DNA from: Geothrix sp.
Lineage (GTDB): Bacteria > Acidobacteriota > Holophagae > Holophagales > Holophagaceae
NCBI RefSeq assembly: GCF_030219325.1
Contig: NZ_CP126625.1
Location: 248,001 to 312,000, forward strand
DNA: 64,000 nt
Direction of reading: 5' to 3'
Under the pieces are notes generated by a model. It had not been told where the DNA came from. It did not search any database and saw only the letters and a list, made by a program, of their open reading frames with translations. A program made the translations under genes and the position numbers. Of the stretch, positions 46,874-56,453 are shown one piece after another. Numbering within the stretch: the first letter of the stretch is position 1; every line of letters begins with the position of its first letter.

Positions 46874-48145
46874 ATGACCCATCCCGGCTTCGGCATCTCC
46901 CTCACCTGGCTGCTGCGCCTGCGCTGGATCACCGCGGTCGGCCAGACCGCGGCGATCCTGGCGGCGAAGCGCCTGCTGCCCGAGGAACTGTCCATCGGCC
47001 CCCTGCTGGGGTTGGTGGCCTTCGGGGCCCTGAGCAACGCGGCGCTGATGCTGCGCCTCCGCCGACCCGAACCCGTGCGGCCGGCCCTGCCGGGGCTGGT
47101 GCTGGGGCTGGACATCCTCCTGCTCACGGGGCTGCTCTACGGCAGCGGCGGCGCGGCCAATCCCTTCACGGCCATCTACCTCGTGCACATCACCCTGGCG
47201 GCCGTGGTCATGCGGGGCATCTGGGCCTGGGCCCTGGGCGTGCTGTCGATCTCCGGCTTCGGCCTGCTCTTCTTCTACAACGTGCACGTGCATTCCCTGG
47301 CCCACATGAACCACGGCGGCGACGATGGCATCTCCCTCCATCTGGTCGGCATGTGGGTGGCCTTCGCCATCACGGCGGGGCTCATCGCCGCCTTCGTGGG
47401 CCTGGTGACCGAGGCCCTCCGCCGTCGCGACGAGGAACTGGCGGCCCTCCGCGACCTCACGGCCCGGCAGTCGCGGCTGGCGGCCTTGACGACCCTGGCC
47501 GCGGGCGTAGCCCACGAGCTGGGGTCTCCGCTCGGCACCATCGCCGTGGCGGCGAAGGAGCTGCAGCGGACCGCCGAGGGCCTGGGCGCGCCGGGGGCCA
47601 GCCTGGCCCAGGACGCGGCCCTCATCCGGGAGGAGGTCGGGCGCTGCCGCCGCATCCTCGACCAGATGGCCGAACCCAGCGGCTCGAACCTGGGCGAACC
47701 CCTCCAGGCCCTCTCCTGGGGCGAGCTTGAAGCGGACCTGTCCGAGGGGCTCGCCTCCGAGGACCGTACCCGCCTTGCCTTCCAGTGGCCGGACGCGGGC
47801 TGCGGCCCCATGCCCCGGCGGGGCCTGGGGCGGGCCCTGCGCGCGGTGGTGGCCAATGCCCTGGAGGCCACGCCCCGGCCGGGATCCGTGAAGGTCGTCG
47901 CGCGGGAAGACCAGGGCGCCTGGCTGCTGGAAGTGGAAGATCAGGGCACCGGCATGGCGCCGGAGGTGCTGGCCCGGGTGGGCGAGCCCTTCTTCAGCAC
48001 CAAGCCCACGGGCTCGGGCATGGGGTTGGGGCTCTTCCTGGCCCGCACCTTCGCCGAGCAGCTGGGCGGCGAACTGCGGGTGGAGTCGCAGCCGGGGCAG
48101 GGCACCCGGGTGCAGCTGAGCTGGCCCCAGGTGGCCCGTGGCTGA
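46874..48145 (+). CDS. regB: RegB/PrrB-type redox sensor histidine kinase
   Basis: 423 residues. Six N-terminal membrane helices contain the RegB signature GGAANPF (92-98), the proposed quinone-sensing loop. The H-box is LAAGVAHELGSPLGTIA with phospho-His214. Cys258 in EEVGRCRRIL matches the redox-active Cys of Rhodobacter RegB. The HATPase motifs are DQGTGMAP and GMGLGL. RegB phosphorylates RegA when the quinone pool or thiol state is reduced. It overlaps regA by 8 bp. Confidence 0.93.
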   Translation: MTHPGFGISLTWLLRLRWITAVGQTAAILAAKRLLPEELSIGPLLGLVAFGALSNAALMLRLRRPEPVRPALPGLVLGLDILLLTGLLYGSGGAANPFTAIYLVHITLAAVVMRGIWAWALGVLSISGFGLLFFYNVHVHSLAHMNHGGDDGISLHLVGMWVAFAITAGLIAAFVGLVTEALRRRDEELAALRDLTARQSRLAALTTLAAGVAHELGSPLGTIAVAAKELQRTAEGLGAPGASLAQDAALIREEVGRCRRILDQMAEPSGSNLGEPLQALSWGELEADLSEGLASEDRTRLAFQWPDAGCGPMPRRGLGRALRAVVANALEATPRPGSVKVVAREDQGAWLLEVEDQGTGMAPEVLARVGEPFFSTKPTGSGMGLGLFLARTFAEQLGGELRVESQPGQGTRVQLSWPQVARG

Positions 48146-48677
48146 ATCCAGGCCCTCCCTCCTGGTGGTGGATGACGATGCCGTCTACCGAGAGCGCCTG
48201 GCCCAGGCCATCGCCGCCCGCGGCTACGACGTGCGCACCGCCGCCGACGCAGAGGCCGCCATCAGACTGGCCGAGGCGGACAGCCCCGAGTTCGCGGTGC
48301 TGGACCTGCGCATGCCCGGCGAGTCGGGCCTGGACCTGCTGCGCCGGCTCAGGGGCATCGACCCGGCCACACGGGTGCTCATGCTCACGGGCTACGGCAG
48401 CATCGCCACCGCCATGGAGGCCGTGCGTCTCGGCGCCGTGAACTACCTGACCAAGCCCGCGGACGTGGATGACATCCTGGCGGCCTTCAATCCCGAGGGG
48501 CCGGGCCCCGACGCGAACGCCGATCAGGAGACGCCTTCCCTGGCCCGCGTGGAGTGGGAGCACATCCAGCGCGTGCTGAACGACTGCGAGGGCAACCTCT
48601 CCGAAGCCGCACGGCGCCTGGGCATGCATCGGCGCAGCCTGCAGCGCAAGGCAGGACGGAAGCGCCCCCCGAAATAG
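48138..48677 (+). CDS. regA: RegA/PrrA-type response regulator
   Basis: 179 residues from GTG 48138. The receiver has Asp56 (FAVLDLRMPGESG) and Lys in LTKPADVDD. A short linker leads to the Fis-type HTH that characterises RegA (WEHIQRVLNDCEGNLSEAARRLGMHRRSLQRK). It activates or represses respiratory and redox genes. Three matching DNA boxes in this window (45709, 46780, 48692) provide likely local targets. Confidence 0.95.
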   Translation: MAESRPSLLVVDDDAVYRERLAQAIAARGYDVRTAADAEAAIRLAEADSPEFAVLDLRMPGESGLDLLRRLRGIDPATRVLMLTGYGSIATAMEAVRLGAVNYLTKPADVDDILAAFNPEGPGPDANADQETPSLARVEWEHIQRVLNDCEGNLSEAARRLGMHRRSLQRKAGRKRPPK

Positions 48678-48691
48678 GGCCGTTCCTCTCT

Positions 48692-48706
48692 GCGACAAAG
48701 TGACGC
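48692..48706 (+). promoter_or_regulatory. RegA/PrrA-type box after regA
   Basis: GCGAC-AAAGT-GACGC, matching the regB box at 18 of 20 flanking positions and the RegA/PrrA two-block consensus. It lies 58 bp before the ATG at 48765, in the 87-bp gap after regA. Confidence 0.6.
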
Positions 48707-48764
48707 AGGCATGGTCGCCGCCGTCGAAGCACAATCGGTGGACACCGTCCAAAGGAACGACCTC

Positions 48765-49718
48765 ATGCGTCAAAGCGCCGGACTCGCCATCGCCACGCTC
48801 CTGCTCGTCCCTGGCCCCTTGGTCCGGGCCTGCGGGGCCTGCGGCTGCACGCTGAATTCCGACTGGGCCAGCCAGGGCTACGCGGTGAAGCCGGGGTTCC
48901 GCTTCGACCTGCGCTACGACTACTTCAACCAGGACCAGCTGCGCTCGGGAACGAAGTCGGTGGATCGCGGCGGCCTGGTGATCCCGAACGGGATGGAGAT
49001 CCAGGAGAAGACCATCAACCGGAACCTCACGGCCACCCTGGACTACAGCCCCGATCCCGACTGGGGTGTGACCCTGCTGGTGCCGGTCTTCAACCGCTAC
49101 CACGCCACCTTGGCGCCCGGCGACATGGACCCCTCGTTCTCGAAGGGCAGCGGCCTGGGCGACGTGCGCGTGCTGGGCCGCTACCAGGGGTTTTCCGAGG
49201 ACCATTCCTTCGGGATCCAGTTCGGCGTCAAGCTCGCGACCGGCGACACGAAGCAGACCTTCAACGCCGGAGCCCAGGCCGGTGAGCTTCTGGACCGGGG
49301 CCTGCAGCTGGGCACGGGCACGACGGATCTGCTGCTGGGCTGCTACGCCTTCGGCGAACTGGCCGCCGACTGGGGCGTGTTCGGCCAGGTGCTCTTCCAG
49401 AAGCCCACGGGCGGGAAGGACGGCTTCAAGCCCGGCGATGGCGTGAATGCCAACGTGGGCCTCCGCTACACCGGCCATGCGGGCTTCACGCCGCACCTGC
49501 AGCTGAACGTGCGGGCCGAGGGCCGGGAATCCGGCCCCAACGCCGACGTGGACAACAGCGGCGCCACCCTGGTCTACCTCAGTCCCGGCGTGACCTTCAA
49601 CGTCAGTCCCCGGTTCCAGGTCTACGCCTTCGCCCAGGTGCCCGTGGCCCAGCGGGTGACCGGCCTGCAGATCGAGCCCCGGTGGAGCGCCTCCCTGGGG
49701 CTGCACTGGAGCTTCTAG
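48765..49718 (+). CDS. Outer-membrane barrel with N-terminal CGACGC motif
   Basis: 317 residues. A signal peptide (about 1-22) ends at RACGACGCTLNSDW, a Cys-rich mature N-terminus that could be lipidated or bind metal. The rest alternates as beta strands (FRFDLRYDYFNQDQL, GVTLLVPVFNRYHATL, WSASLGLHWSF) and ends in Phe, as outer-membrane proteins do. The ligand is unknown. The RegA-type box and the position after regBA suggest redox-controlled expression. The stop overlaps the convergent GGDEF gene by 4 bp. Confidence 0.75.
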   Translation: MRQSAGLAIATLLLVPGPLVRACGACGCTLNSDWASQGYAVKPGFRFDLRYDYFNQDQLRSGTKSVDRGGLVIPNGMEIQEKTINRNLTATLDYSPDPDWGVTLLVPVFNRYHATLAPGDMDPSFSKGSGLGDVRVLGRYQGFSEDHSFGIQFGVKLATGDTKQTFNAGAQAGELLDRGLQLGTGTTDLLLGCYAFGELAADWGVFGQVLFQKPTGGKDGFKPGDGVNANVGLRYTGHAGFTPHLQLNVRAEGRESGPNADVDNSGATLVYLSPGVTFNVSPRFQVYAFAQVPVAQRVTGLQIEPRWSASLGLHWSF

Positions 49719-52165
49719 GGCGCACCCACCAGGGGGAAGAACTCGCGGTCGGCCTTGAGCATGTGCTGGGCCACCACGTCGTGGGCCAGGAACTGGAAGA
49801 GGCTCCCGATCGACAGGGTGCCGCCCCGGAAGGCCTGCTCCAGCTGCAGGGCCCTGGCCACCAGCTCGGCATGCTTCCGGGCGTGGTCCGCCAGGCCCGG
49901 ATAGGCTCGAGCGGCGAGGATCGCCTCCTCATCGTGGAAGTGCTGCACCACGTCGGCCAGGAGCTCCGAGACGAAGGCGGCGATCTCGTCGATGGGCCGC
50001 CCCGACAGCAGGGCGTCCAGCAGCTCGTTGGCAAGCCGGAAGAGCCGCTCGTGCTGGGTGTCGATGAGGACGTTTCCGCAGCGGTAGGCGGGGCTCCAGA
50101 CCAGCTTCAGGAAGGAACTCTCGGGATGCTCGGCCACCACCTCGCCGTCGCGCCGGAGGGGATCCGTCTCGACCCGGTTCCGTCCCGCGTGCTTGGCCCG
50201 GTAGAGAGCCTGGTCGGCCCGCTCCAGCCACGCCGCCAGCCGGGAGGGCGGCAGGTACTCCGCCAGGCCGAGACTGACCGTCACGGTGCCGATCCCCTCG
50301 AACGCATGGGCGGCAATGCCCTCCCGGATGCGCTCGGCCAGCACCTGGGCATTGGCCAGGCCGGTGCTGGGCATGAGCACGATGAACTCCTCGCCGCCCC
50401 ATCGCGTGAGGGAGTCCGACACCCGGATCACGCCCCGCACGCAGTCGGCCACCTGCCGGAGCACGCGGTCGCCCTCGGCGTGGCCGAAGGTGTCGTTCAC
50501 CCGCTTGAAGTGGTCGATGTCGAGGATGAGCAGGGACAGGGGATGGCCATAACGCTCCGAGCGGTGGATCTCCCCCTCGATGGCCTCTTCGAAATGCCGC
50601 CGGTTCCAGGCATGGGTCAGCAGGTCCGTGGTCGCCGCCTCCTCCAGGGCCTGGAGCTCGAGCCGCAGGCGTTCCTCGGCCTGGCGGCGGAGCGTGATGT
50701 CGCGGCTGATGCCGAGTACCGAGACCAGGTGGCCCTCCGCGTCCGCATGCAGGGTGGTCACCACCTCGGTGGGGATCAGGCGGCCATCCTTGTGGGGCTG
50801 GTCCACCTCCATCGCTCGCGGCGCCACGGAGCGCCCGGCATTCCACTCGGCCATGGCCTTGAGCAGGTCGGCGCGCACGAGGGCCGCCGACTCGGGCGTC
50901 AGGGCCTCGCTCGCCGGCCGGGACATGATCTCCTCGGGGGTGTACCCCCGCAGCTGGAACACCGAGGGGCTGACGTAGGTGAAGCGCCCGCTGGGGATGT
51001 CCATGGTCCAGATGACGTCGGCCGCGTGCTCGGCGATGAACCGGAACCGCCGCTCGTTGCCCTGGATGATGGTGCCCAGCTCGGCCTGGGTGCGCAGGGC
51101 CCGGGCCAGGCGCCGGTTCAGGCCGAGGATGACCAGGGCCACGGTGCCGAGCAGCGCGGCGATGGGCAGGATCAGGATCAGGGCCAGCTTCAGCCGCTGT
51201 CGGGTGAGCCGGTCGGCGGCATCCGGATCATAGAGGAAGCCCTGGAGGCTGTAGGGCCGGGGCAGCAGGCCCAGATCTGCATAGGTGTCGGCGATGTGCT
51301 GCCAGCGGCCTTCATGCATGTAGCCCATCTCGACCAGCTCGGGCCGCAGGAGCGGCGCCATCTGGCGGGCCTCGAACAGCAGGTGCTCGCGGCTGTGGCT
51401 CCGGCCGTACCGGGCGAGGATCAGGTCCGCCACCGCTTCGGGGTGGGTCATGGCATAGCGCCAGCCCCGCATGCTGGCCTCCCGGAAGGCCCGCACCCGG
51501 TCGGGATGCCGTCGGATCTCGGCTTCCGTCGTGAACAGGTTGTCGCCGTAGAAATCAATGCCGGCGCTGCGGGGCGTGAAGGTCTGGTAGCGAAAACCGG
51601 CCCGGTCCAGGAAGAAGGGCTCGTCCGAGCTGTAGGCGCTGAGGGCATCCGTCCGGCCCTGGAGCAGGTCGGTGGGATCGAAGGAATGGCCCATGGGCTG
51701 GAGCGAGGGCAGGGGCACGCCCTCCTGCTGGAGGTAGGCGAGGAGCTCCTCGGCGTGGCGCTCCAGCATCAGGCGCCGGCCCACCAGATCGTGGACGGAA
51801 CCGATGCCCACATCGGTGCGGGCGATGAGGACGAGGGGGGAGTGCTGGAAGATCGCCGCCAGCACGACCACCGGCTGGCCCTGCAGGCGGGCGAGCAGGA
51901 GACCGCTGTTGCTGACGCCGAAATGCGCCCGCCCCTCCACGACCTCCCGGACGGGATCCAGGATGGGGTCGGCCTCCACGATGGCCACGTCCAGCCCCGC
52001 CTCCCGGTAGTAGCCCTGCTCGCGGGCGGCGTAGTAGCCGGCGAACTGGAACTGATGCTGCCACTTCAGCTGGAGGACGACCCGCTCGGGGGCCTTCTCC
52101 GCCCGGAGGGCCAGGCCCAGGAGCAGGCAGAGGACCAGCCGCAGGTACCGGAACCCGCGACCCAT
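49715..52165 (-). CDS. NMT1/THI5 sensor - PAS - GGDEF - hemerythrin protein
   Basis: 816 residues from ATG 52165, which begins a signal peptide. Domains: NMT1/THI5-like periplasmic binding (about 27-310, VVLQLKWQHQFQFAGYYAA), membrane helix (about 326-350), PAS (about 370-490), GGDEF diguanylate cyclase (about 505-665, active site GGEEF 590-594, with DHFKRVNDTFGH), and a C-terminal bacteriohemerythrin (about 685-812) with His705, His742, Glu746, His761, His765, His801 and Asp806. It should make c-di-GMP in response to a pyrimidine- or thiamine-precursor-like ligand outside and O2 inside. The combination is unusual. Confidence 0.9.
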   Translation of the reverse strand: MGRGFRYLRLVLCLLLGLALRAEKAPERVVLQLKWQHQFQFAGYYAAREQGYYREAGLDVAIVEADPILDPVREVVEGRAHFGVSNSGLLLARLQGQPVVVLAAIFQHSPLVLIARTDVGIGSVHDLVGRRLMLERHAEELLAYLQQEGVPLPSLQPMGHSFDPTDLLQGRTDALSAYSSDEPFFLDRAGFRYQTFTPRSAGIDFYGDNLFTTEAEIRRHPDRVRAFREASMRGWRYAMTHPEAVADLILARYGRSHSREHLLFEARQMAPLLRPELVEMGYMHEGRWQHIADTYADLGLLPRPYSLQGFLYDPDAADRLTRQRLKLALILILPIAALLGTVALVILGLNRRLARALRTQAELGTIIQGNERRFRFIAEHAADVIWTMDIPSGRFTYVSPSVFQLRGYTPEEIMSRPASEALTPESAALVRADLLKAMAEWNAGRSVAPRAMEVDQPHKDGRLIPTEVVTTLHADAEGHLVSVLGISRDITLRRQAEERLRLELQALEEAATTDLLTHAWNRRHFEEAIEGEIHRSERYGHPLSLLILDIDHFKRVNDTFGHAEGDRVLRQVADCVRGVIRVSDSLTRWGGEEFIVLMPSTGLANAQVLAERIREGIAAHAFEGIGTVTVSLGLAEYLPPSRLAAWLERADQALYRAKHAGRNRVETDPLRRDGEVVAEHPESSFLKLVWSPAYRCGNVLIDTQHERLFRLANELLDALLSGRPIDEIAAFVSELLADVVQHFHDEEAILAARAYPGLADHARKHAELVARALQLEQAFRGGTLSIGSLFQFLAHDVVAQHMLKADREFFPLVGAP

Positions 52166-52417
52166 GCCAGCGGCCCCGAGGGACCTTGGCATAGGTCTTG
52201 GGTTGGGCTGGGTGCAGGACGGGGGCATGGAGTGCTCGATGGAGAGCGGAGACAGGGAGCGGCCAGGGCCAGAGCGTGTCTCCGTATCGGCCATCTCCAG
52301 GTGTGGCGGGAGTTTCGGGGCTTCGGGGCACCCCAAGGACGGGGTGGCCAGGGCACCCGCGGGGCTGTGGGGACTGGGATTTCCTTGTAGAATCAAGGGT
52401 TCCGATGGAGTCCGACC

Positions 52418-54844
52418 ATGCCCTTCCAGCCCCTGACCCAGGAACCCGAGATCCAGCGCCGCTGGCTCGAGTCCGGCGCGTTCCGCGCCAAGCGGTCAGC
52501 GGAACTGCTGCCGGACTCCAAGACCTTCTACATGCTCGTGATGCTGCCCTACCCCTCGGGCCGCATCCACATGGGCCACGTGCGCAACTACACCCTGGGC
52601 GATGTCACGGCCCGCTTCCGCCGAATGCGGGGCTACGAGGTCATGCACCCCCTTGGCTGGGACAGCTTCGGCCTGCCCGCGGAAAACGCCGCCATCAAGC
52701 ACGGCATCCACCCCGCCATCTGGACCCGGGCCAACATCGAGGAGATGAAGGGCCAGATCCAGAAGATGGGCATCAGCTACGACTGGGACCGCGAGATCGC
52801 CAGCTTCCAGGACGACTACTACCGCTGGAACCAGTGGCTCTTCCTCAAGATGTGGGAGGCGGGCGACGTGTTCCGCGCCATGCGCACCGTGAACTGGTGC
52901 GAGGCCCTGGGAACGGTGCTGGCCAACGAGCAGGTGGTGGACGGCAAGGACGAGCGCACCGGCCACCCCGTCACCCAGAAGCCCCTGGAGCAGTACTTCT
53001 TCAAGACGACGAAGTATGCGGACGAGCTGCTGGACTGCCTCGACGGCCTGGACTGGCCCGAGAACGTGAAGACCATGCAGCGCCACTGGATCGGAAGGTC
53101 CGAAGGGGCCCGTGCACGCTTCACGCTCACGAGTGGGGAAGAGATCGAAGTGTTCACCACGCGGCTCGACACCTTGTTTGGCGTGACCTTCATGGCATTG
53201 AGCACGGAACATCCGGTCATCGAGAAGGCCGCGGAAACGGACCCCGAGCTCAAGGCCTTCTGCGACACGGTGGCCTCGCAAAGCCGCGAGGAACGGCTCA
53301 CGAGCGACGTCAAGCTGGGCCACCGCTCAAAGCTCTCCGCCATCCATCCCTTCACCGGCGAGGAGGTGCCTGTCTTCGCCGCCAACTACGTGCTCATGGA
53401 CTACGGCACGGGCGCCGTGATGGGCGTGCCCGCCCATGATGAGCGCGACAACGAGTTCGCCAAGAAGTACGGCCTAGCCATCCCCCAGGTCATCGAATCC
53501 GAGAGCGAGTGGGATCTCGGCACCCTCGTGAACAGCGGCGAGTTCACGGGCATGAAGAGCGAGGATGCCATCACCGCCATGGTGGCGAAGCTGGGCGACC
53601 GCGCCGCCAAGACGACAACCTACAAACTCAAGGACTGGGGCCTCAGCCGCCAGCGCTACTGGGGTACGCCCATCCCCACCGTGCATTGCGAGGCCTGCGG
53701 CGTCGTGCCCGAAAAGGCCGAGAACCTGCCCGTGCGCCTGCCGGAAGACGTGGCCTTCACGGGCGTGGGCCCCTCGCCCCTCACCACCTCGCGCGCCTTC
53801 CTCGACTGCGCCTGCCCGGCCTGTGGCAAACCTGCGCGCCGCGAGACGGACACCATGGACACCTTCGTGGACAGCAGCTGGTACTGGCTGCGCTACCTGG
53901 ATCCCAAGAACACGGAGCTGCCCTTCGCCAAGGCCGAAAGCGACGCCTGGATGCCCGTGGACCTCTACGTGGGCGGCATCGAACATGCCACCATGCACCT
54001 CATCTACGCCCGCTTCTTCTACAAGGTGCTGCGCGACCTGGGCCTCGCCTCGGGCCCGGAGCCCTTCCAGAAGCTCATCTGCCAGGGCATGGTGCTGAAG
54101 GACGGTTCGAAGATGAGCAAGTCCAAGGGCAACATCGTGGACCCGGACGAGGTCATCTCGAAGTACGGAGCCGACGCCCTGCGCCTTTTCATGATCTTTG
54201 CGGCGCCCATCGAGAAGGAGATCGACTGGACCGGCTTCGAGGGCATCGAGGGCGCCAGCCGCTTCCTCAAGCGCATCACCCGCATGGTCGAGGACCACGC
54301 CGTCACGGCCGATGCCCTGCCCGCCAAGGACCAGCTCAGTGCCGAGGAGAAGGCCCTCCTCATCAAGCTCAACCAGACCCTGGCCCGCCTCACCGACGAC
54401 CTGGAGCGCCGCTACCAGTTCAACACGGTGGTCTCCGGCCTCATGGAGCTGTCCAACGCCCTGCACGATCTGCCTGGGGATGCACCCCACCGCAGGGCCG
54501 TCATGCAGCACGCGCTGGACGCCTTCGTGCGCCTCATGTCGCCCGTGGCGCCCCACCTGGCCGAGCAGCTCTGGAGCCAGCTGGGTCGGCCCGGCCTCTG
54601 CATGCAGGCCGCCTGGCCCGAGGCCGACGCGCAGTACCTCGAAGCCGATGAGGTCCTCGTGGTGGTGCAGGTGAATGGCAAGGTGCGAGGCCGCATCACG
54701 GTGCCCGCCTCGGCCACCGAAGCGCAGCGCCGCGAAGCCGCGCTGGCCTGTCCCGAGGCCCAGTCCCACCTGGCGGGCAAGGAGGTCGTGAAGGTCGTGC
54801 TGCCCCCCGGCGGCAAGCTGGTGAGCATCGTGGTGAAAGGCTGA
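52418..54844 (+). CDS. leuS: Leucine--tRNA ligase
   Basis: 808 residues, full length. Class I signatures are HMGH (51-54) and KMSKSKGN (about 565). The editing domain, from about residue 220, includes LDTLFGVTFMALSTEHP and the GTGAVMGVPAHDERD block. The zinc-type Cys cluster CEACGVVPEKAENLP and a second one, CACPACGKPARR, are present. It attaches leucine to tRNA-Leu. It is the first gene of a tight run with cysteine synthase (4 bp), pyrE and the cobalamin enzyme. Confidence 0.98.
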   Translation: MPFQPLTQEPEIQRRWLESGAFRAKRSAELLPDSKTFYMLVMLPYPSGRIHMGHVRNYTLGDVTARFRRMRGYEVMHPLGWDSFGLPAENAAIKHGIHPAIWTRANIEEMKGQIQKMGISYDWDREIASFQDDYYRWNQWLFLKMWEAGDVFRAMRTVNWCEALGTVLANEQVVDGKDERTGHPVTQKPLEQYFFKTTKYADELLDCLDGLDWPENVKTMQRHWIGRSEGARARFTLTSGEEIEVFTTRLDTLFGVTFMALSTEHPVIEKAAETDPELKAFCDTVASQSREERLTSDVKLGHRSKLSAIHPFTGEEVPVFAANYVLMDYGTGAVMGVPAHDERDNEFAKKYGLAIPQVIESESEWDLGTLVNSGEFTGMKSEDAITAMVAKLGDRAAKTTTYKLKDWGLSRQRYWGTPIPTVHCEACGVVPEKAENLPVRLPEDVAFTGVGPSPLTTSRAFLDCACPACGKPARRETDTMDTFVDSSWYWLRYLDPKNTELPFAKAESDAWMPVDLYVGGIEHATMHLIYARFFYKVLRDLGLASGPEPFQKLICQGMVLKDGSKMSKSKGNIVDPDEVISKYGADALRLFMIFAAPIEKEIDWTGFEGIEGASRFLKRITRMVEDHAVTADALPAKDQLSAEEKALLIKLNQTLARLTDDLERRYQFNTVVSGLMELSNALHDLPGDAPHRRAVMQHALDAFVRLMSPVAPHLAEQLWSQLGRPGLCMQAAWPEADAQYLEADEVLVVVQVNGKVRGRITVPASATEAQRREAALACPEAQSHLAGKEVVKVVLPPGGKLVSIVVKG

Positions 54845-54848
54845 TCCC

Positions 54849-55787
54849 GTGACCAAGTCCCTGCCTCCCGTCGTCGACTCCGTCCTGGACCTGGTGGGGA
54901 ACACCCCCCTGCTGCGGCTCACGCGCTTCGCACCGGAATTCCAGATCTTCTCCAAGCTCGAGTACCTGAACCCCGGCGGCAGCGTGAAGGACCGCATCGG
55001 CGTGGGCATGATCCGGGCCGCCGAGGCCCTGGGCCAGATCCGGCCGGGCATCAGCACCATCATCGAGCCCACCGCGGGCAACACGGGCGTCGGCCTGGCC
55101 ATCGCCGCGAAGGCCCTGGGCTACCGCTGCATCCTCTGCGTGCCCACGAAGTACAGCCGCGAGAAGATGATGCTCATGAAGGCCCTGGGTGCGGAGCTGG
55201 TGCTCATCCCCAAGGAGCAGGGCATGAAGGGCGCCATCGAGAAGTGCGCCGAGCTGGCGGCCAGCATCCCCCACGCCTTCGTGCCCCAGCAGTTCGCCAA
55301 CCCCAGCAACCCCGACAGCCACTACGCCACCACGGGGCCCGAGATCTGGGCACAGATGGAGGGCCGCGTGGACGCCGTGGTGCTGGGCGCCGGCAGCGGC
55401 GGCACCTTCACGGGCATCGCCCGGTACCTGAAGGAGAAGAATCCCGCCATCCAGGCCGTGGTGGTCCAGCCCGAGGGCTCCATCTACTGTGGCGCGCCCC
55501 TCAAGGACTGGGTGGTGGAGGGCGTGGGCAACAGCTTCATCCCCGCCAGCCTGGATCTCTCCATCGCCGACAAGATCATCGACGTGGCCGATGCGGACAG
55601 TCTGGCCACGGCCCGGGACCTCATTGCCACCGAGGGCTGCCTGGTGGGCGCCTCCAGCGGCGCCAATGCCTGGGCCGCCCGGGAAGTGGCGAAGTCCCTG
55701 CCCGCGGGTGCCCGCGTGGTCACCCTCTTCCCCGATGGCGCCGAGCGCTACATGTCCAAGCAGCCCGTGGCCGACCTGGAGCTGTGA
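54849..55787 (+). CDS. PLP-dependent cysteine synthase / cystathionine beta-synthase-type enzyme
   Basis: 312 residues from GTG 54849, 4 nt after leuS. The PLP Lys is in NPGGSVKDRIG. The substrate loop is EPTAGNTGVGLA, where TAGNTG rather than TSGNTG, together with SREKMMLMKALGAELV, leans towards the CBS/MccA branch over classical CysK. The phosphate loop is GSGGTFTG. It exchanges the beta-substituent of serine or O-acetylserine for sulfide or homocysteine. Its stop overlaps the pyrE start by 1 nt. Confidence 0.9.
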   Translation: MTKSLPPVVDSVLDLVGNTPLLRLTRFAPEFQIFSKLEYLNPGGSVKDRIGVGMIRAAEALGQIRPGISTIIEPTAGNTGVGLAIAAKALGYRCILCVPTKYSREKMMLMKALGAELVLIPKEQGMKGAIEKCAELAASIPHAFVPQQFANPSNPDSHYATTGPEIWAQMEGRVDAVVLGAGSGGTFTGIARYLKEKNPAIQAVVVQPEGSIYCGAPLKDWVVEGVGNSFIPASLDLSIADKIIDVADADSLATARDLIATEGCLVGASSGANAWAAREVAKSLPAGARVVTLFPDGAERYMSKQPVADLEL

Positions 55788-56428
55788 TGAGCCTCTCTCC
55801 GCGTGATTTCGCTGGTTGTCTCCTCGAGGTGGGCGCGGTGCGCCTGCAGCCCATGGACCCCTTCACCTGGGCCAGCGGGCTGAAGTCGCCGATCTACTGC
55901 GACAACCGCCAGCTGATGGGTTTCCCGGAAGTCCGCGATCAGATCGTGGCTTCGCTGGTGGTGGCTTCCAGGGCGCTGAAGCCCACGCTCATCGCCGGGG
56001 CCGCCACCGCGGGGGTGCCCTGGGCCGCCATGGTGGCCGACCGCCTGCAGCTGCCCCTGGCCTATGTGCGGCCCACACCCAAGAACCACGGCATGGGTCG
56101 CCAGGTGGAGGGCCCCATGGCCAAGGGCCATCGAGCCGTGCTCATCGAGGACCTGATCTCCACGGGCATGTCCAGCCTCAAGTGTGCCGATGCGCTCCGC
56201 GCCGAGGGCGCCGAGGTGCCCGCCGTGCTGGCCCTCTTCAGCTATGGCCTGCCCCAGGCCGAAGAGGCCTTCGCCGCAGCCCGCATCGAGATGGCCGTGC
56301 TCAGCTCCTTCGAGGTGCTGTCCGCCGAGGCCGAGGCCCGGGGAATCCTCGACATCGCCGGGTCCGACGCGCTGAGGGCCTGGCGCTCGGATACCGTGGC
56401 CTGGAGCCATGCCCACGGCGGGGCCTAG
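55787..56428 (+). CDS. pyrE: Orotate phosphoribosyltransferase
   Basis: 213 residues, normal length. Family motifs are FTWASGLKSPIYCDNR (orotate site), YVRPTPKNHGMGRQVEG (catalytic loop) and the PRPP-binding loop VLIEDLISTGMSS. It converts orotate and PRPP to OMP in pyrimidine synthesis. ATG 55787 overlaps the preceding TGA. Confidence 0.95.
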   Translation: MSLSPRDFAGCLLEVGAVRLQPMDPFTWASGLKSPIYCDNRQLMGFPEVRDQIVASLVVASRALKPTLIAGAATAGVPWAAMVADRLQLPLAYVRPTPKNHGMGRQVEGPMAKGHRAVLIEDLISTGMSSLKCADALRAEGAEVPAVLALFSYGLPQAEEAFAAARIEMAVLSSFEVLSAEAEARGILDIAGSDALRAWRSDTVAWSHAHGGA

Positions 56429-56453
56429 GCGCCGGGATGGATGAGGTACGACC

